A stretch of 64,000 bases of DNA from Hohaiivirga grylli (GCF_039655745.1 NZ_JBBYXI010000002.1:620001-684000), one strand, 5' to 3'. Shown: positions 1 to 9,405, numbered from the stretch's first letter. The notes: generated from the sequence alone by a model not told the origin. Made by a program: numbers and translations.

Positions 1-3000
1 GCTGCTGCAATTGCAATTGCAGAGGGAACGACTGGTGACGTAACCCTGAACGGAACAGGCACCAGTATTACAGGTAACGGCATCTGGCTCAATGTCAGTG
101 GTGCTGGCAGTTATGGTGACATTATCATTAGGAATGGCGCAACAGTTCGCGGCGCCGCATTTACCGCTACGGGCAATACAGCCGATGTTGCTATGTCCTT
201 CAATGCCGTGTGGGAGATATCGGGAGCATCACAGCTGTCCAATCTGTCGGTGGATGCCGCCACAATCAAATATATAGCCTCTGGTACAACACTGAATGTT
301 ACAAATGAAATCCAGCTAAAATCCGGAGGTGGTACGTTTGACACCAATGGCTATGATAACACGCTTGCCACCAAGCTGACAGATGTCGGAGCACTGACTA
401 AAACCGGCTCCGGTACACTAACCTTAACTGCTGTCAATGATTATGCCGGTGGTACAACTGTTGCAGGCGGTGTTCTCCGGTTGATAGGTGATGGAGCGAT
501 TGGAGCGGGAATAGCCCAGATTGATGCGGGTGGAACCCTGTTTGTTGATCTGCCGAATAGTGGCGATTATGCCTTCAATAACGAGTTGATCGGTAATGGA
601 ACATTACAGGCCGCACTTGCAGATACAACGAAGTCTTTTGATTTTGGTATATCTGTTGGCACAGGCTTTACTGGTACATTCCGTATGGGAACGGGGCGTT
701 TTGATCTCTCAGGAAACAATACTGCCGTTCTGACCAATGCAACCCTTCAAGCTGATACAGGCTCGATAGTTACAGTTGGTGCGGGCTCTCAGGCTGTCGG
801 AAACCTGACATTTAACGGGGGTCGGTTACACTATGCTGATGTTTCCGTTCCCGCGGACATCAATACTGCTGATCTTGTTACAACCGGAAATGTCTCTGTT
901 ACCTCTAATGGCGGCATCGTAGCTGTCGATACAGCCGTTGCAGGCATTGTTATTCCAACCACGCCTTCAGACCAACTTAACCTTCTGTCTCAGGATGATA
1001 ATGCACAGGTCAAACTGATTGATGCGAGCGGGACTGTTACAGGGGCGGGGGGCCTTACTCTGACAGATCTTGATGGCAATGTCATTTCCATGAGCAACCA
1101 TCAGGTTGACATCATCTCTGGCGGTCAGACTGTTGCTGTTGGGAGCTATGATTATATTTTCTCCGGCAAAGATAATGATGGCGTTTATCTGGGCTATGGC
1201 CTCAAGCAGCTTGATCTGCAAAGTGGTCAGACGTTAACCCTGACACCTGATCTCGGTGCATCCGGCGGTGCTACTGATATGTCTGCCAAGATCACAGGCT
1301 CAGGTAATCTGGCCATTGATGCAGCAGGTGCTTCAGATGGTATTGTTTCCCTGTCCAATGCTACGAATGATTACCGGGGTATCACACATGTCTTGAGTGG
1401 GACCCTGCAGATGGCTAATGACCGGGTTCTCGGTCTGACCTCTGATCTTCAGATATTATCTGGCACAACCTTTGATATGAACGGGTTCTCACAAGCAGTT
1501 GGTGCAATTCATGTAGCCAGCGGTGGTGAGCTGAACCTGACTTCAGGCTCAACCCTGACCATCACAGATGCACAACGGGCGGTTGATGATACAGATGGGG
1601 GGGCTTTAGAGAACAATACTCTATTTGGCAGTGGGACCCTGGTGATTGACCCATCCATTCTGCATGTGAATGGTGTTCAGCAGGGCTTTACAGGTAATAT
1701 TCAGATTACAGGTGGTTCAGAGCTTCAGCTGAACAATGTGAACGCCTTTGATACGACAACCTCCATTGAAGTTGTGGGGGCTGAAGACAAGGTCATCTTT
1801 ACCGATCTTGCAGCATATAACCCGAACTGGACATCTGAGGTGACTGGCACAACAGCAGCCAGTTTCAAGGGAGCAGGCTCGGTTGAAGCAACATCCGGGT
1901 CAGACATCACACTGGCAGGTAACAGCTCCGGGTTCTCCGGTTTGTTTATTGCGGATACCAATGCTGTATTACGTGCCTCAGCGCAGCAGAACATCGGTAC
2001 CGCTTCCATTCAGGCCGATGGGATATTTAATTTTGATGTCATTTCCGACCCATGGCATCTTGATAATGCTGTAACAGGTTCTGGGGAAGTACTGAAAACA
2101 GGTAATGGAGCTCTGATTGTTAATCAGGCTCTGGCAGGCTTCACAGGGCTGACACAGATAGATTCCGGAGCATTTGTTGTTGGCGACAGCTCGACAACTG
2201 GAGCTCTTGTTACTGGTTCTGTGAATGTTGCATCTGGCGCTGTTCTTTCCGGAACCGGTACCGTTGAAGGTCCTGTTCGGAATGATGGTGAGATCGTTGC
2301 CTATAATGTTTTTAACAGTGCAGCCGCAATATCCAACCTGACGGTCGGCCCTCTGGCCAATGCAGGCAGTATTAATCTTGCAGGCTCTGAAGTTGGTAAT
2401 ACGCTAACAGTTGTGGGTGGCCTCACCAGTCAGAAGGGTACCGTTACACTCAATACGGTTCTTGGTGATGATGCTTCAAAGACTGATCGACTGATACTTG
2501 ATGGCGGTGCGACGACAGGCTCAACAAACCTGATCATCCATAACCAGAATGGGGCAGGTGGGCAGACTGTTATTGGCATACAGGTTGTTGAGGCCAGAAA
2601 TGGTGCGACAACACAAGCTGATTCATTTGTTCTTGATCCATCTTCAGATGGTTATCGCTCAACAACAGCAACCCTTGCTTCCGGTGCGTATGATTATCAG
2701 TTGATCAGAGGCGGCCATGGTGGGGATGCCAACAGCTGGTATCTCTCCTCCAGCACCCAAGAAATCTCTTCCGGCAATGGGAACGGGAATGGAGGCGGAC
2801 AACCTGTTTACCGTCCTGAAGCAGGTGTCTATCTCGCTCAGGCTCAGGTGGCACGTTCCATGTTCCTGATGACCTTTCACGATCGTGAGGGTTATGTGCA
2901 GATGAATTCAGCCGGACAGGCCCCGAAATATGCAGGCTGGGCCCGCATTGTTGGAAGTCACGAGAATAGTCGCGCTGCCAATAATGCACTTTCAACCTCA

Positions 3001-3759
3001 ACAGGAACGGTTAAGGCACAGATGGGTCTTGATCTGTTCCAGTGGGAAAGTCAGCTGTTTGGCAGCTTCTACGCTGGTATTATGGGTGGTTGGGGCCATT
3101 CTGAACTGGAAGCAAAGAGCCGTCAGGGTAGTATGGCTAAAGCCAATGGCAAGACAGATGGTTACTCCGTTGGTGTGTATGGAACCTGGTATCAGAACGA
3201 TAAGGGGCAGGGCGGTGCTTATGTTGATACCTGGGCACAGTACAGCTGGTTCAACAACGAAGTGAGAGGTATTGGTTTACCGGTCGAGAAGTTTGACTCT
3301 CAAGCATTCACAGCATCTATCGAAGGTGGATACAGCCTTCTTCTGAATGAGAGTGATAATTTCAAGCTGTTCCTGGAGCCACAGGCGCAGCTGGCCTATG
3401 TCAGCTATCACTCGGACAGCCATAACGAAGTGAATGGTACTCGTGTTCGTTACAAAGCTGGGAATGGGTTGATTGCCCGCATAGGAGCGCGTCTCTACAG
3501 CGTTCATATGACGGGACGGGACCAGATTGTACGCCCCTATATTGAAGCCAACTACTGGTACAACCAGAAGGGTGGTAAGCTTTATATGAATAATGATCTG
3601 GTACCCGGTAATACACCGCGCTCATCTGGAGAGATTAAGGCTGGTCTGGCGGCCCAGATCAATAAAAACTTCCAGATATGGGGAGATGTAGGGGCCCGCT
3701 TTGGTGGCAACAAATATAGCTCATTCACAGCTCAGGCTGGCCTGAAATACAGCTGGTAG
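1..3759 (+). CDS. Autotransporter (type Va) with beta-strand repeats, 5' end missing
   Basis: The frame is open from base 1, so the start and signal peptide lie upstream of the window. About 1,250 residues are visible. The passenger is rich in Gly, Thr, Asn and Val and carries autotransporter-associated beta-strand (PATR-like) repeats: the clearest is around 390-486 (TKTGSGTLTL then YAGGTTV), with weaker copies near 1345-1420 and 2080-2185. A Gly/Asn-rich linker lies near 2773-2805. The C-terminal part from about 2905 is a typical 12-strand autotransporter beta-domain (GWARIVGS early, alternating aromatic strands late) ending in Tyr-Ser-Trp, the usual aromatic outer-membrane sorting end. The beta-domain sits in the outer membrane and exports the passenger to the cell surface. 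Adhesion is a common role of such proteins, but nothing here shows the ligand. Confidence 0.93.
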   Translation, partial: AAAIAIAEGTTGDVTLNGTGTSITGNGIWLNVSGAGSYGDIIIRNGATVRGAAFTATGNTADVAMSFNAVWEISGASQLSNLSVDAATIKYIASGTTLNVTNEIQLKSGGGTFDTNGYDNTLATKLTDVGALTKTGSGTLTLTAVNDYAGGTTVAGGVLRLIGDGAIGAGIAQIDAGGTLFVDLPNSGDYAFNNELIGNGTLQAALADTTKSFDFGISVGTGFTGTFRMGTGRFDLSGNNTAVLTNATLQADTGSIVTVGAGSQAVGNLTFNGGRLHYADVSVPADINTADLVTTGNVSVTSNGGIVAVDTAVAGIVIPTTPSDQLNLLSQDDNAQVKLIDASGTVTGAGGLTLTDLDGNVISMSNHQVDIISGGQTVAVGSYDYIFSGKDNDGVYLGYGLKQLDLQSGQTLTLTPDLGASGGATDMSAKITGSGNLAIDAAGASDGIVSLSNATNDYRGITHVLSGTLQMANDRVLGLTSDLQILSGTTFDMNGFSQAVGAIHVASGGELNLTSGSTLTITDAQRAVDDTDGGALENNTLFGSGTLVIDPSILHVNGVQQGFTGNIQITGGSELQLNNVNAFDTTTSIEVVGAEDKVIFTDLAAYNPNWTSEVTGTTAASFKGAGSVEATSGSDITLAGNSSGFSGLFIADTNAVLRASAQQNIGTASIQADGIFNFDVISDPWHLDNAVTGSGEVLKTGNGALIVNQALAGFTGLTQIDSGAFVVGDSSTTGALVTGSVNVASGAVLSGTGTVEGPVRNDGEIVAYNVFNSAAAISNLTVGPLANAGSINLAGSEVGNTLTVVGGLTSQKGTVTLNTVLGDDASKTDRLILDGGATTGSTNLIIHNQNGAGGQTVIGIQVVEARNGATTQADSFVLDPSSDGYRSTTATLASGAYDYQLIRGGHGGDANSWYLSSSTQEISSGNGNGNGGGQPVYRPEAGVYLAQAQVARSMFLMTFHDREGYVQMNSAGQAPKYAGWARIVGSHENSRAANNALSTSTGTVKAQMGLDLFQWESQLFGSFYAGIMGGWGHSELEAKSRQGSMAKANGKTDGYSVGVYGTWYQNDKGQGGAYVDTWAQYSWFNNEVRGIGLPVEKFDSQAFTASIEGGYSLLLNESDNFKLFLEPQAQLAYVSYHSDSHNEVNGTRVRYKAGNGLIARIGARLYSVHMTGRDQIVRPYIEANYWYNQKGGKLYMNNDLVPGNTPRSSGEIKAGLAAQINKNFQIWGDVGARFGGNKYSSFTAQAGLKYSW

Positions 3760-3781
3760 TAAAGTCATTCCATAAAAGGCT

Positions 3782-3812
3782 GCCGACGGGGTTTTACTCG
3801 TCGGCTTTTATT
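3782..3812 (+). terminator. Rho-independent terminator of the autotransporter gene
   Basis: A 7-bp stem GCCGACG/CGTCGGC with a 10-base loop is followed by TTTTATTT, 22 bases after the autotransporter stop codon. Confidence 0.8.
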
Positions 3813-3870
3813 TGACGCTTTATTAAAAGCCTCCAATTATCATCAGCGCGTTAGATACGGCTTATGCCCA

Positions 3871-4461
3871 ATGGACTATAATATGTTGGAAGCTCTGAAC
3901 CCTAGTTGGTTTCTGTCATTAAATGCGACGCCGGATACAGCACATAGTGTGCTTGTATTTGCCCGTTTCTGCGCAAAATATCTGGTTTTTATTATCCCGA
4001 TAACATTGTTGTATTTATGGTGTTTTCGCGGGAGCCTTGGGCGTATACAGGCAATGTTCTGTCTGGCCACCATTCTTATGGCAATGGGGATTGCAGAGAT
4101 TGTACAGCTTTTCTATTTCCATCCGCGCCCATTTATGGTGCCTTTAGGCCATTCTTGGTTGCATCATGCACCCAACACATCCTTCCCGAGCCATCACGGT
4201 ACCTTTTTCTTCAGTGCAGCCATAGCGTTACTTGTCGCTCATGTTAGAGGTGCGGGTTATCTGGTCTTGGCAACAGCTCTTATTGTTGCTTGGTCTCGGG
4301 TTTTTCTAGGTGTTCATTTCCCTCTGGATATGGTCGGGGCTCTCATTGTCTCAGTTGTTGCCTGTATTCTGGTCGTGCCCTTATGGAGAAGATGGGGAGA
4401 TAGGCTAACGACAATTTGTGAGACAATCTATTTTCGTTTTTTGCCTTACAGATTCAGGTGA
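3871..4461 (+). CDS. PAP2-family membrane phosphatase, probable undecaprenyl-diphosphatase (BcrC/YbjG-like)
   Basis: 196 residues with about five hydrophobic segments. The three PAP2 phosphatase signatures are present in order: HPRPF near residue 88, SFPSHHGTFFF near residue 109 (PSGH-type motif) and RVFLGVHFPLDMVGA near residue 148 with the catalytic His and Asp. The size and the lack of extra domains resemble BcrC/YbjG, which dephosphorylate undecaprenyl pyrophosphate on the outer face of the inner membrane and so recycle the carrier for peptidoglycan. Another lipid phosphate substrate cannot be excluded. It stands alone between a terminator and the convergent mazG. An internal Met at residue 5 is an alternative start. 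Confidence 0.85.
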   Translation: MDYNMLEALNPSWFLSLNATPDTAHSVLVFARFCAKYLVFIIPITLLYLWCFRGSLGRIQAMFCLATILMAMGIAEIVQLFYFHPRPFMVPLGHSWLHHAPNTSFPSHHGTFFFSAAIALLVAHVRGAGYLVLATALIVAWSRVFLGVHFPLDMVGALIVSVVACILVVPLWRRWGDRLTTICETIYFRFLPYRFR

Positions 4462-4475
4462 AATGAGAAAGGGGA

Positions 4476-5306
4476 TTATTCGTTTTCAATCCTTTTAGCC
4501 TCATTCCAGAGCATATCCATTTCCTGAAGATTACTATCAGACAGTGAAAGGCCTTTTTCGGCAAGCTGTTGCTCTATCCATTTGAAACGACTTTCAAACT
4601 TTTTATTGGTTCGGCGTAATGCACTTTCCGGATCAATCTTGAGATGGCGCGCCAGATTCGCAACCGAAAACAGTAAGTCGCCAATCTCTGCCTCTACATG
4701 ATCGTGGTTAGTCGTCTCCAAGGCTTCTTCAACTTCTGCAAGCTCTTCTTTTATTTTGGCGACAACCTCAGCTGTAGTTGGCCAGTCAAAGCCAACCTTC
4801 GCTGCCTTTGATGTGAGTTTGTCGGCACGGATGAGGGCAGGGAACGGCTGTGGGATATCATCAAGATAGTATTTACGAGATGAGCTGTTTTCGAGCCCGA
4901 ATTTCTGTCGCTCAATAGCCTTCTCTCGTTTTTCTTCAGCCTTGATCTCATCCCATAATTCTTTGACCTGAGCAGGTGTTAAATCCCGTGCATTGCCAAA
5001 GACATGAGGATGCCGCCTAATAAGTTTACGTGTAATTGCCTCGACAACATCACCAAAATCAAACTGGTTTTCTTCACTGGCCATTTGCGTATAGAAAACA
5101 ACCTGTAACAACAGATCGCCCAGCTCTTCTTTCAGGTCTGGCATATCCTGCCGTTCAATGGCATCAACGACCTCATAGGTTTCTTCGATCGTATATTGTG
5201 TGATTGTCTTGAAGGTCTGTTCCAAATCCCATGGGCATCCTGTTTCAGGAGTGCGCAAGGCCTTCATAATAGCGATAAGACCAGAAATATCCTTTGAGGG
5301 CTTCAT
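4476..5306 (-). CDS. mazG: Nucleoside triphosphate pyrophosphohydrolase MazG
   Basis: 276 residues, close to the usual length of about 265. Two tandem MazG all-alpha NTP-PPase domains are visible. The first (about residues 10-115) carries CPWDLEQT and the EETYEVVDAIE...ELGDLLLQV metal-binding helices. The second (about 165-270) has the weaker EELAEVEEALE...EIGDLLFSVANLARH. MazG hydrolyses canonical and damaged NTPs to NMP and pyrophosphate in the cytoplasm, which cleans the nucleotide pool. It is convergent with the PAP2 gene (14 bases apart) and is separated from the upstream YdhR-like gene by a terminator, so it probably has its own promoter in the AT-rich stretch just above 5306. Confidence 0.96.
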   Translation of the reverse strand: MKPSKDISGLIAIMKALRTPETGCPWDLEQTFKTITQYTIEETYEVVDAIERQDMPDLKEELGDLLLQVVFYTQMASEENQFDFGDVVEAITRKLIRRHPHVFGNARDLTPAQVKELWDEIKAEEKREKAIERQKFGLENSSSRKYYLDDIPQPFPALIRADKLTSKAAKVGFDWPTTAEVVAKIKEELAEVEEALETTNHDHVEAEIGDLLFSVANLARHLKIDPESALRRTNKKFESRFKWIEQQLAEKGLSLSDSNLQEMDMLWNEAKRIENE

Positions 5307-5381
5307 AATAATCCAAACATCCTTGGCAAATAGGCAATATTCTCTGAGAGTGTGCTATTGAATTCTTTATTGGAGCTTTAA

Positions 5382-5412
5382 ATAAAAATTGCCACCCCAA
5401 TTCTGAGGTGGC
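5382..5412 (-). terminator. Terminator downstream of the YdhR-like gene
   Basis: Read on the minus strand, the stem GCCACC/GGTGGC (5391-5412) is followed by AATTTTTATTT. It lies between the YdhR-like gene and mazG, so the two are separate transcripts. On the plus strand a shorter GTTTT also follows. Confidence 0.7.
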
Positions 5413-5433
5413 GTTTTAAAATTTATTGATTGC

Positions 5434-5739
5434 TCAAGGAAAGAATTTTTCACCAAAGGTAATTTTAGTCATGGGTTCATTCACGGTAAATATCTTATAT
5501 CGGATATTCTGAGCACCCATTTTTTTTGCACGCTCTACGTGCATATCAGCATACTTCTGCGCATGTTCTTCTGTTTGAAAACGATATAGACCGCCAGCTT
5601 CGCCCGTTTTAAGGTTTTGCGTCCAGATTTTTGAGACGAAGCCCGGCTCGTGTGTAATGCTTTCAGCAAGAGCTTGCGTATCGCGGTTGATAAGAACTTC
5701 ATGCGGGAACTGAAAATCAAATTGCAGAATAACAGACAT
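5434..5739 (-). CDS. YdhR-family putative monooxygenase (dimeric alpha/beta-barrel)
   Basis: 101 residues, matching the single-domain YdhR family of ferredoxin-like dimeric alpha/beta barrel proteins. Typical features are the N-terminal beta strand ILQFDFQFP, the conserved stretch EPGFVSKIWTQN, GGLYRFQTEEHAQKYAD and a C-terminal half ending in FTVNEPMTKITF. YdhR is annotated as a mono-oxygenase from structural similarity to quinone-forming enzymes such as ActVA-Orf6. Its real substrate is not established and none can be inferred here. It is monocistronic, with its own terminator. Confidence 0.82.
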   Translation of the reverse strand: MSVILQFDFQFPHEVLINRDTQALAESITHEPGFVSKIWTQNLKTGEAGGLYRFQTEEHAQKYADMHVERAKKMGAQNIRYKIFTVNEPMTKITFGEKFFP

Positions 5740-6024
5740 GTTCTTGGCCCATAAGTTTAATTTTGTATCTGACCAGCATAGTTGCTAGGGCCGTTGATTA
5801 CAATGCGCCAAGACTGCGGCTCATATGAAATGCTGATGCCGATAAACGGAAACGCTCAAGAAGAAGGCACTGAGTTCAAATAAAATCCGCATCCGCATCT
5901 CAATATAAGTTCCATAATATATCTTATGCGAATTTAATTTAGGCATATCAGGGTATAGCCCTCTCAGAAAAAAAGCGGGCCATAATTATGACCCGCCGCA
6001 CTATTTTTAAACCTGAAGCTGATC
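5740..6024. other. Intergenic stretch between YdhR-like and hydrolase genes
   Basis: About 285 bases with no credible ORF. It holds the hydrolase terminator (5967-5996) and presumably the promoter of the YdhR-like gene. I see no repeat or RNA structure beyond these. Confidence 0.5.
5967..5996 (-). terminator. Terminator of the alpha/beta hydrolase gene
   Basis: On the minus strand the near-perfect stem GCGGGTCATAA/TTATGGCCCGC (one T-G wobble) is followed by TTTTTTT, about 30 bases after the hydrolase stop. Confidence 0.85.
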
Positions 6025-6867
6025 TTAGCTCTTCAGGAATGCCAGAATATCAGCATTGATCACCTCAGCATGGGTTGTGTGCATACCGTGCGGATAGCCT
6101 GGATAGATCTTAAGGACTGAGTTTTTAATCAGTTTATCCTGAAGGATGGCTGCTTCCTTGTAAGGAACAACCTGATCATCATCACCCTGCATGACCAGAA
6201 CTGGTACATCAATGGCCTTCAGATCTTCAGTCTGATCAGTTTCAGAGAAAGCTGCAACGCCCTGGAACTGAGCTAACTGGCCACCCATCATACCCTGACG
6301 CCACCAGTTATGAATTGTGCCCTGAGAAACTTCAGCGCCTTTACGGTTAAAGCCATAAAACGGACCGGAAGCCACATCTTGATAGAACTGTGCTCTGTTC
6401 GCAATAATGGCCTTACGAAACTCATCAAAAACTTCAACTGGTGTGCCGTTAGGATTTGAAGCTGTTTTGACCATGAGTGGTGGAACGGAACTGATCAGAA
6501 CTGCTTTGGCAACCCTACCCTGTGGGCCTCCAAACTTAGCAATATAGCGTGCAACCTGACCACCACCTGTGGAGTGGCCAATATGGACGGCATTCTTAAG
6601 ATCAAGATGCTCAACAACAGCCGAAGTATCAGATGCATAATGATCCATATCATGTCCGGTATCTGTCTGTGTTGAGCGACCATGTCCGCGACGATCATGG
6701 GCAATCACACGATATCCTTTGTCCAGGAAAAACAGCATCTGTGCATCCCAGTCATCAGCCGACAGCGGCCAGCCATGGTGGAATACAATTGGCTGAGCAG
6801 ACTTTGGACCCCAGTCCTTGAAGAAAATATCTATTCCATCCTTGGTTTTCACAAAACTGTTTGTCAT
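6025..6867 (-). CDS. Alpha/beta hydrolase, non-heme chloroperoxidase/esterase type
   Basis: 280 residues from the chosen ATG. HHGWPLSADDW near residue 30 forms the oxyanion region. The nucleophile elbow is GHSTGGG (Ser near 99), an acid residue lies in QGDDDQVVPY near 229, and the catalytic His is in YPHGMHTTH near 259, so the triad is complete. This is the cofactor-free haloperoxidase/perhydrolase group (about 275 residues), whose natural role is usually ester hydrolysis; halogenation is an in vitro activity. The frame is open up to an ATG at 6981, adding 38 residues, but the ATG at 6867 has a strong AGAGGAG ribosome-binding site and begins where family members begin. The gene is monocistronic. 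Confidence 0.88.
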   Translation of the reverse strand: MTNSFVKTKDGIDIFFKDWGPKSAQPIVFHHGWPLSADDWDAQMLFFLDKGYRVIAHDRRGHGRSTQTDTGHDMDHYASDTSAVVEHLDLKNAVHIGHSTGGGQVARYIAKFGGPQGRVAKAVLISSVPPLMVKTASNPNGTPVEVFDEFRKAIIANRAQFYQDVASGPFYGFNRKGAEVSQGTIHNWWRQGMMGGQLAQFQGVAAFSETDQTEDLKAIDVPVLVMQGDDDQVVPYKEAAILQDKLIKNSVLKIYPGYPHGMHTTHAEVINADILAFLKS

Positions 6868-7047
6868 CAGGAACTCCTCTTTGAGATGAGCATCAGGGAT
6901 TAAACCTCGTGCTTTCTCTATAACAATTAAGTCTGTTTTATCTTTTTCAAGGAGGTCCTTTGCCAAAAATTTTTTCGCCATTAGGATGAACTGTGAAAGA
7001 TGTGTGATGAGACACAGGGATAATTGTAGCAGCTGCCATAACAGGCG

Positions 7048-7710
7048 TTAAGACAAACTCGCCGCAACATTAACGAAAATACCTAATATGCTGATATTAA
7101 AAATAAATGATAACACTGACTGTAGCAAAACAATCTTTCGCATTGATGTATTGCCAATTGACACATCGGCCGTCTGTGAGGCTACAGAGATTGTGAAAGA
7201 AAAATAAAGAAAGTCCCAATATCCGGGATTATCCAGCTTATCAGGAAAATTGAGAGCCCTGCTCTTGCTGTTTGTTTTTTGATAAAAGATATGTGCGTAA
7301 TGGATTGTAAATGCGGTAGGAATAAGAAGCCACGACGAAAGTAAGGTTGCTCCGGATAACCCCAGTCGAACCACTTTATCAACCCCATCAGCATCTTTTG
7401 CATTTGCCAGCTCAAGAAAAATAACACCAAGACTGGTTACACAGGCAATACAGACCAGAAACAGAACGGTTGCAGCCGTCTCATCCTCCGACTGTGCAAC
7501 CTGCTTGATATGGTGTGGTTCAGAACTGAGTATCAGAAGCCATAACAAGACAATATATATCCAGGCTATGACATTCCAGCTGACCATACCGCGAAACAAT
7601 AACGACATATTGCCCGGCATCATCAGAAAGCAGACAGCTCCCGCAGCAATGGCAATGAGTAATTTGGGGTGAGCGCGCACAAGGGTTTTACTAAACGAAA
7701 GAATGCGCAT
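7048..7710 (-). CDS. DUF1345 family inner-membrane protein
   Basis: 220 residues with five or so hydrophobic segments (about residues 15-35, 42-62, 80-102, 118-140 and 190-215). The hallmark is near residue 165: DFLYFSFTISVASQTADVSI, which matches the conserved DUF1345 stretch, followed by MRKIVLLQSVLSFIFN. The function of the family is unknown. The N-terminal region RILSFSKTLVRAHPKL is basic, as expected for a cytoplasmic end. It lies downstream of the tatD/MBL pair with a 92-base gap and may or may not be cotranscribed. Confidence 0.86.
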   Translation of the reverse strand: MRILSFSKTLVRAHPKLLIAIAAGAVCFLMMPGNMSLLFRGMVSWNVIAWIYIVLLWLLILSSEPHHIKQVAQSEDETAATVLFLVCIACVTSLGVIFLELANAKDADGVDKVVRLGLSGATLLSSWLLIPTAFTIHYAHIFYQKTNSKSRALNFPDKLDNPGYWDFLYFSFTISVASQTADVSIGNTSMRKIVLLQSVLSFIFNISILGIFVNVAASLS

Positions 7711-7802
7711 TTGTCTGATATCCCAAACGATGACACGAAACAGGATATTTAAAGATAGGTCAGAACTGATACATCAGGCAAGTATTTAGTAAATATAAAG
7801 TT

Positions 7803-8606
7803 TTACTCGGAAATTGTTACAGTTAACCCATCATATGCCGGCTCTATGTGAGACGGTAAACGTTGACGTAGAACCTCATAATCAAGATCATTATGAAGGT
7901 TGGTCAAAATAGCATGTTTGGGCTTCAGGAACTCAATGTATTCAAGTGCTTGCTCAACATTCAGATGTGTTGGATGTGGTTTATCCCGCAATGCATCAAG
8001 CACTAATAAATCAAGATATTTCAGAACCTCAAGGCTCGCATCCGGAATTCGACTAACATCAGGAGCATAAGCCATCTTACCAAAACGGAACCCGAAACTG
8101 TCAATATCACCATGATGTAGCAGGAAAGGAAGTGCACTCACCGCTCCTCCCGGCCCGTTGATGATCAGTTCTCTGCCAACCTCCAGAAGATGATCCTCCA
8201 AAATTGGCGGATAACTGCTTCCTGCCGGTGTTTTAAAACAATAACCAAAACGGTGCAGCAGGAGATCCATCGTCTGTCTCGAGGCGTAAACTGGCATACG
8301 TCGGTGCATATCAATGACAAGCGGACGCAAATCATCAATGCCATGGGTATGGTCAGCATGCTCATGCGTATAAAGCACCGCATCAAGCCGTTGAGGTCCA
8401 ACACTCAACAGCTGTTCCCTCAAGTCTGGTGATGTATCGACTAAAACAGAAGTTGTACCATGCTCATTGTAACGTTCGACGAAGACGGAGCACCGCCGAC
8501 GGCGATTCTTGGTGTTTGTAGGGTCGCATGCACCCCACCCTGCTGAAGCGGCTCTTGGTACGCCGCCAGATGATCCGCAGCCCAATATTGTGAGCCTCAG
8601 CGCCAT
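7803..8606 (-). CDS. MBL-fold metallo-hydrolase (PhnP-like)
   Basis: 267 residues. The N terminus LTILGCGSSGGVPR is the first strand and glycine turn of PhnP/RNase Z-like metallo-beta-lactamase proteins. The metal motif HEHADHTHG lies near residue 77, with further ligands in LLHHGD and the C-terminal LTNLHND. PhnP hydrolyses cyclic phosphodiesters, but this relative is not in a phosphonate cluster, so the substrate is unknown. The frame stays open upstream as far as 8897, but only because it overlaps tatD. The ATG at 8606 lies one base after the tatD stop, with AGGGAAGG before it, so the two are translationally coupled. A tatD-MBL pair after metG is common in Rhizobiales. Confidence 0.92.
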   Translation of the reverse strand: MALRLTILGCGSSGGVPRAASAGWGACDPTNTKNRRRRCSVFVERYNEHGTTSVLVDTSPDLREQLLSVGPQRLDAVLYTHEHADHTHGIDDLRPLVIDMHRRMPVYASRQTMDLLLHRFGYCFKTPAGSSYPPILEDHLLEVGRELIINGPGGAVSALPFLLHHGDIDSFGFRFGKMAYAPDVSRIPDASLEVLKYLDLLVLDALRDKPHPTHLNVEQALEYIEFLKPKHAILTNLHNDLDYEVLRQRLPSHIEPAYDGLTVTISE

Positions 8607-8607
8607 A

Positions 8608-9405
8608 TCAGCCTTCCCTGCCATCCATTTTAGCCGCCTTTGTAAAAAGTCGGTAGAAATTGTCAGTCGTCTGGTTACAGAACGCATCAAACTCCATTCC
8701 AACCGTTTCTGCAACAACCTTTGCTGTAAAGGCCGTATAGGCTGGCTCATTCGGTTTGCCCCGATGAGGCATTGGGGCCAGATAAGGTGCGTCTGTTTCA
8801 ACAAGAATACGATCAACTGGTGTTTTAGCTGCAATATCCCTGATTTCCTGCGAATTGCGGAATGTCGCAATACCCGAAAATGAAAGATAAAGACCAAGCT
8901 CTACACCAACTCTGGCCAATTCTTCTCCTGAAGAGAAGCAATGAAGAACAGCTTTAAAAGCCCCCTTACCCATTTCCTGTCTCAGGATATCAATCATATC
9001 CGTATCGGCCTGACGGGCATGAATAACAAGCGGCAAGCCTGTTTCCCTTGCAGCTGCAATATGGGTTATGAAAACCTGTTTCTGGATATCACGTGGGCTG
9101 TTATCGTAGTGATAATCTAATCCTGCCTCACCAATAGCAATGCATCTTGGATGAGCATTCGCAAGCTTTACAAGTGTTTCACTCTTGGTATCAGGCTCAT
9201 CCGCGGCATTATGTGGATGCGTCCCGACTGAGAAAAAGATCCGATTATCTTTTTCAGCAATCGCTTTATAGGTTTCATATCGGGCAATATAGGTCGAGAT
9301 TGTAACCATACGCTCAACACCAGCCGCCGTTGCAGCTGCCAGAACGTCATCTAACCTGTTTTGAAGCTCTGGAAAATCCAGATGACAATGACTGTCGACT
9401 ATCAT
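8608..9405 (-). CDS. tatD: TatD family metal-dependent DNase
   Basis: 265 residues, the normal family length. Metal-binding signatures are DSHCHLDFPEL at residue 4, GEAGLDYHYD near 95, a His in LVIHARQADTD near 130, VLHCFSSG near 155 and ETDAPYLAP near 205. TatD-type proteins are Mg-dependent 3'-5' exonucleases and D-aminoacyl-tRNA deacylase-like hydrolases of the cytoplasm. It sits 85 bases after metG in the long minus-strand operon and is directly followed by the MBL hydrolase. Confidence 0.94.
   Translation of the reverse strand: MIVDSHCHLDFPELQNRLDDVLAAATAAGVERMVTISTYIARYETYKAIAEKDNRIFFSVGTHPHNAADEPDTKSETLVKLANAHPRCIAIGEAGLDYHYDNSPRDIQKQVFITHIAAARETGLPLVIHARQADTDMIDILRQEMGKGAFKAVLHCFSSGEELARVGVELGLYLSFSGIATFRNSQEIRDIAAKTPVDRILVETDAPYLAPMPHRGKPNEPAYTAFTAKVVAETVGMEFDAFCNQTTDNFYRLFTKAAKMDGREG

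Noticed and set aside
8607..8897. Extension of the MBL hydrolase to 364 residues
   Set aside because: The added 97 codons lie within tatD in another frame and have no relation to the MBL fold; the coupled ATG at 8606 is the natural start.
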